Positions 16,102-22,670 of a stretch of DNA of 37,762 bases are shown piece by piece (position 1 is the stretch's first letter; every line of letters starts with the position of its first letter). The position numbers were made by a program, and so were the translations under genes. The notes beneath the pieces are model-generated. The model was not told the origin of the DNA. It saw only the letters and a program-made list of their open reading frames with translations, and searched no databases. Source of the stretch: an uncultured Planctomycetota bacterium (lineage in GTDB: Bacteria > Planctomycetota > UBA1135 > GCA-002686595); assembly GCA_903892045.1 (NCBI GenBank), contig CAITGX010000202.1, positions 1 through 37,762 of the forward strand. Reading direction: 5' to 3'.

Positions 16102-18327
16102 ATGCAGCACCTCCCCCACGCACTCGCGCTCGTCGCGCTCGCCCCCGCATTCGCCGCCGCCCAGCAGTTCCAGCATCAGGTCGGGCTCCTGCCGGGCACG
16201 CCGCGCTGGACGGAAGGCGTCGAGGCAGCGGACGTCGATCGCGACGGCGACCTCGACCTGTTCTTCGCCGACGGCGAGGGCTTCAACGTCGCGGGCACCA
16301 AGCGCCAGAACGTGCTGCTCGTCAACCAGCTCGTCCCGAGCGGGACGCTGTCGTTCACCGACGAGAGCGTGGCGCGGCTCGGCACGCGGCTCTCCAACGC
16401 CAAGGCCGTGATCACCGGCGACGTCAACGGCGACGGCTGGATCGACGCGCTCGTGTGCAACGCGTGGGACACGGACGTGCCGTTCCTCTACATCAACCAA
16501 GGCGCCGCGAATCCCGGATTCTTCACGATGGAGAGCGCGACGCGCGGCTTCACCGCGGCCGTGAGCTCGGGCGGCGGGCAGTTCGGCGACATCGACGACG
16601 ACGGCGATCTCGACCTCGTGCTCAACGACGCCTATCTCGGAACGGCGGCGCGCCGGCCGCGCGTGTACTTCAACAACGGCGCGGGCGTGTTCACGTACAC
16701 CGCCGCGGCGATGTCGGCCGCCCCGACGAAGACGGCGCAGATGGAGACGCACCTCGCCGACCTCGACAACGACTGGGACCTCGACTTCATCGGCCTCGCG
16801 CGCGCGGCGAACGGCGGCACCAACCACTACGTGCTGCTCAACAATGGCAGCGGCACGTATGCGACCACGACCTCGACGATCCCCTCGAACTCCGCCTCGA
16901 CGTATGCGGGCGAGGTGGGTGACCTCGACGGCGACAGCGACCTCGACCTGTTTCTCGTGAGCTCCTCCTCGTTCGCGGAGGGCACGATCCGCAACAACCT
17001 CGCTCCGTCGGGCTCGCTCGGCTTCACGGCGCTCACCGCGCTCGCCGACAGCAACGACGACAACGAGATCTGCCTGTTCGACTGGGACATCGACGGCGAC
17101 TACGACGTGGTCGTCGGCTCGCTCTCGAACACGCGCGAGACGCTGTGGACGAACGGCGGCAGCGGCAACTTCACCAACGCCGGCGCGGCGATCATCACCG
17201 CCATTTCCGATCCGACGCTCGACGCCACGGTCGCGGACCTCGACAACGACGGTCGCTACGACATCGTCACCGCGCAGGGCGAGGGAAGCAGCGCGCAGTG
17301 GGCCAACAAGGTCTATCGCAACACAGGGCCGGTCGACACGCGCAAGCCGGTGATCGTCGCCACGAGAGAGCCCGCGACGGTGCTGCCTGCGGGGCCCTGG
17401 AAGGTGCATGCGAAGGTGCGCGACCAGGTGCTCGACAATGGTCTCAACTGGATCGCGGCGAGCGCGCGCTACGTCGTGCGCACGCAGACGACGGTCGAGA
17501 GCGTGCTGATCAGCGCCAGCGGGCTGTCGAATGCCGCGGTGACGATCCCAGCGGGCGGAATCGTGCGCATGACGGCCATCTCGGGCACGCAGACCGTGCG
17601 CTTCACGAACGCGCCCTACGACCACACCGTGACGGTGCCGGGGGCGGGCATGGCGGATGTCGCGCTCGTGACGCCCGGCACCTACACGTACACCGTGCAG
17701 CCGGCGGGCTTCGGCGGCACCATCACGGTGACCGGCAGCGCGACGACCATCGCGGGCCAGCTCTCGGGCGGTCAGCTCTATCGCTTCCTGTTCGCGGACA
17801 CGGCGGGCGGCGCGGGCAAGGCGCTCGTCTACGAGCTCGCCTTCAGCGACGCGGCCGGCAACAGGACCGTCAGCGCGCCGCGCACGCTCGCGCTGACGGA
17901 CTGCTCGCTCTCGACCTACTGCACCGCAAAGACCAACAGCCTCGGGTGCGTGCCGACGATCCTCGCCTCCGGCACGCCGAGCACGGTCGCTGGCTCGGGC
18001 TTCTCCGTCGGCGCGATCGACGTGCTCAACCAGAAGTCGGGCCTGTTCTTCTACAGCCTCTCGGGAGCCGTCGCGCAGCCGTTCCAGGGCGGAACGATGT
18101 GCATCGCGGCTCCGCGGCAGCGCAGCGCGATCCTGAGCTCGGGCGGCAGCCTCGGCGGCAACGACTGCAGCGGCCTGTTCGGCCTCGACTTCAACGCGGA
18201 AATGCGCGCCAATCCGGCGCGCTTTGCCGTCGGCGACACCATCACGGGCCAGTTCTGGAGCCGCGATCCCGCGGATCCCTTCCAGACGAGCCTGACGGAC
18301 GCGCTGCGCTTCGGCCTGTGCCAGTAG
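16102..18327 (+). CDS. secreted VCBS/FG-GAP repeat protein with cupredoxin-like segment and shared C-terminal module
   Basis: 741 residues. A signal peptide (LALVALAPAFAAA-Q) precedes an N-terminal propeller of about seven FG-GAP/VCBS units. These are marked by Asp-rich loops such as 'DVDRDGDLDLFFADG', 'DVNGDGWIDALVC', 'DIDDDGDLDLVLND', 'DLDGDSDLDLFLV' and 'DLDNDGRYDIVTAQG', of the kind that bind calcium in integrin-like propellers. Around residues 480-545 a segment resembles plastocyanin-type domains ('VRFTNAPYDHTVTVPG', 'PGTYTYTVQPAGFGGTITV'). It keeps one His but lacks the usual Cys and second His, so copper binding is doubtful. The last ~140 residues ('TYCTAKTNSLGCVP', 'CIAAPRQRS', 'FWSRDPAD') form the terminal module shared with the proteins at 2394, 10278 and 14151. 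Likely a surface or matrix protein; ligand unknown. Confidence 0.85.
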   Translation: MQHLPHALALVALAPAFAAAQQFQHQVGLLPGTPRWTEGVEAADVDRDGDLDLFFADGEGFNVAGTKRQNVLLVNQLVPSGTLSFTDESVARLGTRLSNAKAVITGDVNGDGWIDALVCNAWDTDVPFLYINQGAANPGFFTMESATRGFTAAVSSGGGQFGDIDDDGDLDLVLNDAYLGTAARRPRVYFNNGAGVFTYTAAAMSAAPTKTAQMETHLADLDNDWDLDFIGLARAANGGTNHYVLLNNGSGTYATTTSTIPSNSASTYAGEVGDLDGDSDLDLFLVSSSSFAEGTIRNNLAPSGSLGFTALTALADSNDDNEICLFDWDIDGDYDVVVGSLSNTRETLWTNGGSGNFTNAGAAIITAISDPTLDATVADLDNDGRYDIVTAQGEGSSAQWANKVYRNTGPVDTRKPVIVATREPATVLPAGPWKVHAKVRDQVLDNGLNWIAASARYVVRTQTTVESVLISASGLSNAAVTIPAGGIVRMTAISGTQTVRFTNAPYDHTVTVPGAGMADVALVTPGTYTYTVQPAGFGGTITVTGSATTIAGQLSGGQLYRFLFADTAGGAGKALVYELAFSDAAGNRTVSAPRTLALTDCSLSTYCTAKTNSLGCVPTILASGTPSTVAGSGFSVGAIDVLNQKSGLFFYSLSGAVAQPFQGGTMCIAAPRQRSAILSSGGSLGGNDCSGLFGLDFNAEMRANPARFAVGDTITGQFWSRDPADPFQTSLTDALRFGLCQ

Positions 18328-18340
18328 CGGCGCGGCTCGA

Positions 18341-19265
18341 CTACGCGCGCACGAGCCAGCCGTGGCGGTCGGGCTTCGCGCCCGTCACGAGCGCGCGGAA
18401 CTCGGCCTGCAGGTGCGTGGTGACCGGCCCGCGCGCGCCGGCGCCGACCTGCTTGCGGTCGAGCGAGCGCACGGGCGTGATCTCCGCGGCGGTGCCGCAG
18501 ATGAAGAGCTCGTCCGCGCAGTAGAGCAGCTCGCGCGGCATCGTCACCTCGCGCACCTCGAGCCCGGCGTCGCGCGCGAGCTGTACCACGCAACCGCGCG
18601 TGATGCCCTGCAGGATCGAGCTGCCGATGTTGGGCGTGTGCAGCACGCCGTCGACGACCGCGAACACGTTCGCTCCGCTGCCTTCGCTCACGTGCCCCTG
18701 CGCGTCGAGCGCGATGCCGTCGGCGAAGCCGTTGGCGCGCGCCTCGAGGATCACGAGCTGCGAGTTGAGGTAGTTGGCGGCGCTCTTGGCCATCGCGGGC
18801 AAGGTGTCCGGCGCCATGCGACGCCAGCTCGAGGTGCCCATGTCGATGCCCTTCTCCGCGGCCTCGGCGCCGAAGTGCGCGCCGTGCTCGATCACGATCA
18901 CCGTCATGTCGACCGGGCAGTGCGTCGGATCGACGCCGAGCTGGCCGTAGCCGCGCAGCGCGAGCGGGCGGATGTAGCACGAGGCGTAACCGTTGGCGCG
19001 CACCGTGGCGAGCACGGCCTCGCACAGCTCATCCTCGCTCCAGCGCAGCGGCAGGTTGACGATGCGGCAGGACTGCAGCATGCGGCGCATGTGTGGGCGC
19101 AGCTGCATCACGGCGGAGACGCAGCCGTGCGCCGGATAGCCGCGCAGGCCCTCGAACACGCTGGAACCGTAGTGCAGCGCGTGAGTGGCGACGTGGACTT
19201 GCGCCTGCTCCCAAGGGACGAGCTTGCCGTTCCACCAGATGAATCCCTCGCCCCGGCAGCTTCAT
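18341..19265 (-). CDS. ilvE: branched-chain amino acid aminotransferase, frameshifted near the 5' end
   Basis: A fold-type IV PLP aminotransferase catalysing the last step of valine, leucine and isoleucine synthesis (or the first of their breakdown). 'VATHALHYGSSVFEGLRGY', the PLP-lysine region 'MAKSAANYLNSQLV', 'EGSGANVFAVVDG' and 'SSILQGITRGCVVQLARD' are diagnostic. Homology to the N-terminus ('FIWWNGKLVPWEQAQ') runs up to about 19243. The first usual in-frame start (GTG at 19159) would delete that conserved part, and an in-frame TGA lies at 19262-19264. An ATG at 19265 with an ideal GGAGG (19273-19277) is one base out of frame. Removing one C from the runs at 19245-19247 or 19251-19254 would join ATG and gene. 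This is either a sequencing/assembly indel or a real 5' frameshift. No other ilv gene is adjacent. Confidence 0.88.
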
Positions 19266-19272
19266 GCCCTTG

Positions 19273-19277
19273 CCTCC
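19273..19277 (-). promoter_or_regulatory. Shine-Dalgarno GGAGG for ilvE
   Basis: GGAGG on the minus strand lies seven bases before the ATG at 19265. It shows where ilvE translation was meant to begin, although that ATG is now out of frame with the body of the gene. Confidence 0.6.
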
Positions 19278-19287
19278 GCTCGCAGGA

Positions 19288-19293
19288 TAGACT
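19288..19293 (+). promoter_or_regulatory. -10-like TAGACT before the 88-residue protein
   Basis: TAGACT lies eight bases upstream of the ATG at 19302, with no ribosome site between, as expected for a leaderless transcript. It falls inside the ilvE leader on the opposite strand. Confidence 0.35.
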
Positions 19294-19301
19294 CCCCCAG
19301 C

Positions 19302-19568
19302 ATGAACATCCATGACGCCCCGCACGGCATCAACATCGTGGTCGAGACCGCGAAAGGCCGGCTCTACATCGGACGCTTCGACAGCGCCAGCGCCTTCACC
19401 GCACTGCTGCACGACTGCGACGTGCGCGACCTTCCCGACGCCGCGGCGCGCGAGCAGCACATCCGCGAGGCCGCGACCTACGGCATCGACGTGCAGGAGC
19501 GCGACGTGCAGGTCGACGTGCTGCAGGTGTCGCGCGTGCGGCTGTTGCGAGACATCCCCAAGCTCTAG
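19302..19568 (+). CDS. conserved-looking small protein of unknown function
   Basis: 88 residues; start chosen at the ATG eight bases after TAGACT. The sequence is balanced and soluble, with no signal peptide or membrane segment. It begins with a beta-rich part ('INIVVETAKGRLYIGRFDS'), continues with a helix containing 'LLHDCDVRDLPDA', and ends 'VSRVRLLRDIPKL'. The first part looks like a small beta-barrel or Sm-like strand pair, but I do not recognise the family. It ends six bases before the glycosyltransferase start, so the two are probably co-transcribed. Codon use matches its neighbours and no other frame here makes a better protein, which supports it as a real gene. Confidence 0.65.
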   Translation: MNIHDAPHGINIVVETAKGRLYIGRFDSASAFTALLHDCDVRDLPDAAAREQHIREAATYGIDVQERDVQVDVLQVSRVRLLRDIPKL

Positions 19569-19574
19569 GGCGCG

Positions 19575-21248
19575 ATGAAGTCCACGCGCGTGATGTGGGC
19601 GCTCGTCGCCCTGACGCTGTGGACGCTCGCCGTGCGCCTCTACGGCGTCGGCTTCGGCGTGCCGTGCCTCAAGGAGGCCGACACGTTCATCGCCGATCAC
19701 GCGCGCATGCTGCGCGAGGGCGAGGTCAAGCTCGACCGCGCGCTGAGCGCGTGCCAGTACCCGTCGCTGCTCGCGCACGCAGCGGCGCCGCTCTCCGACG
19801 CGACGCTCGAGCCGCCGCCCGGTCCGAGCACGCTGGAAGAGCATCTCGAGGCCGCCGCGCGCGTGTGGCTCGACCTGCGGGCGCTCGTCGCCGTGCTGTC
19901 GGTGCTGATCGTCCCCGCGACGTTCTTCATCGCGCGCCGCTTCGTCGAGCCGCCATGGGCGCTGTTCGCGGCGGCGCTCGTGTCGACGAGCCTGCTGCAC
20001 GTGTTCTTCTCGCAGGAAGCGCGGGCGCACGGCGCGGTGATCGCGTTCTCCGCCTGCGCCGTCGCGAGCGCACTGTGGCTGCGAAGCTCGCCGGGCTGGG
20101 CGCCGTACCTCGCCACGGCCCTGTGGACCGCACTCGCCGTCGGCACGCTGCACAACGGCCTCGCGGTGCTCGCGCCGATCGCCGTCGCGCAGCTTGCGCG
20201 CAAGGACCGGCACTGGTTCGACGGGCGCATCCTGCTCGTGGGCGGCGCGGCGCTCGCGGCGTTCCGCGTCTTCTACTGGTACTACTTCGACGAGGCCGCC
20301 CAACAGGCGATGGCCGGCGACGACGCGACGCAGAGCGTGCTGCGCGACCTGCCGTTCGACGGCACGGGCTTCCTGCGACTTGGTCGCACGCTGTGGTTCT
20401 ACGAGCCCGTCCTGACGCTGCTGCTCGCGCTCGCGCTGCTCGTGTGGGCCCTGCGGCGCGGCTCGGGCGCGATCGAGCGCGGCGACCTGCTGGTCGTGCT
20501 GTCCTACGTCGCGCCCTACCTGCTGCTCGCGGGCCTCTTCAACCAGACGTACGAGCGCTTCCTCCTGCCGCTCCTGCCCTACCTCGCGACGTTCGCCGCG
20601 TGGGGCGTGGCGAGCCTCGCCGCGCGCACGCGCCTCGCGGCCGTGGCCGCCCTCACGCTGCTCGCCGTGCCGCTCGCGGCCTCGACGAAGATGTCGTGGA
20701 TGCGCGGGCACGGCTCGACGCTCGACGACACGGCCGAGTGGATCCGCGCCCACGTGACCGACCCGGCTTCGCAGCCCGTGTTCGTGCTGCCGCCGCTCGA
20801 CGTGCCCCTGATGCGCACCGTCGAGAGCCTGCGCTATCCCGAGGGCCGCGCGGCCTTCTTCAGTCCGTGGTCGCGCTACCAGAATCGCCTGGCCGACGAG
20901 CGCCGCATCGCGCCGCTCTACCGCCTGTACTGGATCACCGGAAAGCCCGAGTTCGGCGCGCTCGAGACCGATGAGGAGCTCGACCGCTTCGTGCGCTCCC
21001 ACGGGTCGGGCTACTACGTCGTCTACACGGTGGACAGCCAGCAGAGTCCCGAGCGGGCGCGCATCGTCGAGTCGCTGCGCCGCATCGGCACCCCGCTGGC
21101 CCGGCTCTCGCCCGACCATGACCCGGGCTTCAGCGACCACCAGCTCTGGGATCAGGACGTCGAAGCCGCAGGCTGGCCCCATGTCACAGCCCGAGTGCTG
21201 CGGGCTCGGACGGTCGGGCCGGTGATCGAGATCTTCGAGCTGCGCTGA
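19575..21248 (+). CDS. GT-C type membrane glycosyltransferase (ArnT/PMT-like)
   Basis: 557 residues with about ten hydrophobic segments in the first 400 (for example 'MWALVALTLWTLAVRLYGV', 'ALVAVLSVLIVPATFFIA', 'LLLALALLVWAL', 'LAAVAALTLLAVPLAA') and a soluble C-terminal domain. This is the plan of lipid-linked sugar transferases of the GT39/GT83 type. After the first helix the loop 'VPCLKEADTFIADHARML' holds the acidic residues expected at the catalytic position. 'HVFFSQEARAHGAVIAFSA' matches the conserved 'F.R...M..A' loop of the family. Probable role: moving a sugar from a polyprenyl-phosphate carrier to a protein or glycan outside the membrane, which would suit the many secreted proteins nearby. 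Acceptor and donor cannot be read from sequence. It follows the small 19302 gene closely. Confidence 0.75.
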   Translation: MKSTRVMWALVALTLWTLAVRLYGVGFGVPCLKEADTFIADHARMLREGEVKLDRALSACQYPSLLAHAAAPLSDATLEPPPGPSTLEEHLEAAARVWLDLRALVAVLSVLIVPATFFIARRFVEPPWALFAAALVSTSLLHVFFSQEARAHGAVIAFSACAVASALWLRSSPGWAPYLATALWTALAVGTLHNGLAVLAPIAVAQLARKDRHWFDGRILLVGGAALAAFRVFYWYYFDEAAQQAMAGDDATQSVLRDLPFDGTGFLRLGRTLWFYEPVLTLLLALALLVWALRRGSGAIERGDLLVVLSYVAPYLLLAGLFNQTYERFLLPLLPYLATFAAWGVASLAARTRLAAVAALTLLAVPLAASTKMSWMRGHGSTLDDTAEWIRAHVTDPASQPVFVLPPLDVPLMRTVESLRYPEGRAAFFSPWSRYQNRLADERRIAPLYRLYWITGKPEFGALETDEELDRFVRSHGSGYYVVYTVDSQQSPERARIVESLRRIGTPLARLSPDHDPGFSDHQLWDQDVEAAGWPHVTARVLRARTVGPVIEIFELR

Positions 21249-21293
21249 GGTGGAACGCACGCTCCAGCCTGCGGCGTTTCAGATGTTGCAGGC

Positions 21294-21317
21294 GCCTCTG
21301 GAGGCCTGCGCAGAGGC
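21294..21317 (+). terminator. possible hairpin after the glycosyltransferase
   Basis: GCCTCTG pairs with CAGAGGC over a 10-base loop, 45 bases after the stop. An overlapping alternative stem (GCAGGC at 21288 with GCCTGC at 21304) competes with it. Between them they fill much of the 222-base gap before the FIST gene; the rest holds the promoter described at 21394. Confidence 0.35.
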
Positions 21318-21393
21318 TCTGGAGACGCTGCATAGGCCCTGCTGACCTCAAGAACGGGCCCCGAAGAGCGTAGGCGGCGGCGGCAAGATGCGG

Positions 21394-21423
21394 TTGACGG
21401 AACCGGACATCTCGTGGGATATT
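21394..21423 (+). promoter_or_regulatory. sigma-70-like promoter of the FIST-kinase operon
   Basis: TTGACG (21394-21399), an 18-base spacer and GATATT (21418-21423) form a fair housekeeping-type promoter. They sit at the edge of an unusually AT-rich patch (21411-21460). The leader of about 40 bases ends in GGAAG (21458-21462), eight bases before the ATG at 21471. Confidence 0.5.
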
Positions 21424-21470
21424 TCAATTGTTGCACTTTTGAACTCCCATCTTTTCCGGAAGCCCCCCCG

Positions 21471-22670
21471 ATGCTCAGCTTCACCTCCGCCTCCAACGGC
21501 ACCGTCGACACCATCCAGGCCGTGGAAGAGGCCATCCGCGCCGCCAGCGCCGGCCGTTCGACGAGCGACTGCCGTGTGGTCGCCTTCCACATGACCATGG
21601 GCCACGACGACGCGGTCGTGCTCGGCGCGGTCCGCAAGCTGTGCCCGAAGGCCCGGATCGTGGGCTGCACCTGCGCCGGCGTGATCGGGCGCGAGGGTGC
21701 CAACGAGAGCATGCGGGCGCTCGCCCTGATGATGGTCTGGGGGCCCGAGGAGGAGGTCGGGATGACCGTGGCCGAGCACGTCGACGGCTCCAACTCCCTC
21801 GAGCAGGCCGCCAAGCTGGCCCGGGACCTCGTCGCCCAGCGCGGGCAGCCGCGCTTCGTCATGTACCTCGCCTCGGGCATCGACATCGACTGCGACCGCT
21901 CGATCGAGGGCATCGAGTCGGTGCTCGGCCCGAACGTGACCATCTTCGGCGGCACGTCGGCGGACAACATGAAGGGCATCGCCAGCTACCAGTTCGTCGA
22001 CGACCGCGTCTGCGAGCACGCGGCCACGCTGATCGGTTTCTTCGACCCGACCCTCGAGGTCTACACCCAAGGCTCCCACGGCTTCGTGCCGTCTGGCGTC
22101 GAAATGACGGTCACGCGCGCGACCGGGAACCGCGTGCACGAGCTCGACGGCGAGCCCGCGTGGCGCGTCTTCACGCGCAACCTCGGCCTGCCGCCCACCG
22201 CCCAGCCGGGTGACACGATCCCGCCGGGCGCGGTCGGCGTGAAGCTCTCGCCGCGCGTCGCCGCGGAGTACGGCGACTCCCACCTGCTGCGCGTCATCAC
22301 CCGCACGCTGCCCGACGGCACGTTCCTGATGCCCGTCACCTGCGAGGCGGGCACGCGACTCGCGCTCATGCGCCGCGACGAGGAACGCATCTTCAAGAAC
22401 CTCGACGTGATGATGAACCAGATCAAGGCGGCCATCGGCAAGCGCAAGATCGTGGGCGTGTTCCACGCCGACTGCGGCGCTCGCGGGCGCCTCACGCTCG
22501 ACCGCGTCTCCAAGGAGGAGATCGTGCGCGCGATGCAGACGCCGCTCGCCCAGGGCGGCGAGACTCCCGCGTGGCTCGGCATGTACGGCTTCGGCGAGTT
22601 CGCCCGCCTCGGCGCGAAGAACGAGTTCCAGAACTACACGACTTCGCTGTACGTGATCAGTCGCGCATGA
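21471..22670 (+). CDS. FIST-domain sensor protein, coupled to a hybrid histidine kinase
   Basis: 399 residues; start fixed by GGAAG eight bases upstream. An N-terminal FIST domain (about 20-215) contains 'RIVGCTCAGVIGREG' and 'GPNVTIFGGTSADNMKG'. A C-terminal FIST_C domain (about 230-390) contains 'GVFHADCGARGR' and the family ending 'GMYGFGEFARLGAKNEF' then 'NYTTSLYVI'. FIST (F-box and intracellular signal transduction) domains are thought to bind small molecules such as amino acids and are often fused to or encoded beside kinases and cyclases. No signal peptide is present, so it acts in the cytoplasm. Its stop overlaps the kinase start (ATGA at 22667), a strong sign that the two form one sensing unit. 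The ligand is unknown. A second, divergent FIST gene lies at 28564. Confidence 0.88.
   Translation: MLSFTSASNGTVDTIQAVEEAIRAASAGRSTSDCRVVAFHMTMGHDDAVVLGAVRKLCPKARIVGCTCAGVIGREGANESMRALALMMVWGPEEEVGMTVAEHVDGSNSLEQAAKLARDLVAQRGQPRFVMYLASGIDIDCDRSIEGIESVLGPNVTIFGGTSADNMKGIASYQFVDDRVCEHAATLIGFFDPTLEVYTQGSHGFVPSGVEMTVTRATGNRVHELDGEPAWRVFTRNLGLPPTAQPGDTIPPGAVGVKLSPRVAAEYGDSHLLRVITRTLPDGTFLMPVTCEAGTRLALMRRDEERIFKNLDVMMNQIKAAIGKRKIVGVFHADCGARGRLTLDRVSKEEIVRAMQTPLAQGGETPAWLGMYGFGEFARLGAKNEFQNYTTSLYVISRA

Noticed and set aside
16102-18327. Copper electron-transfer role for the VCBS-repeat protein
   Set aside because: The cupredoxin-like segment lacks the Cys and second His ligands.
19029-21260. Long minus-strand open frame opposite the glycosyltransferase that runs into ilvE's ATG
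   Set aside because: It shares the ATG at 19265 frame only because of the ilvE frameshift; its product has no recognisable family and is compositionally an antisense shadow.
21421-21460. AT-rich patch as a transfer scar or attachment site
   Set aside because: It is short, lies just before a gene with a good ribosome site and shows no flanking direct repeats; a promoter/leader explains it.
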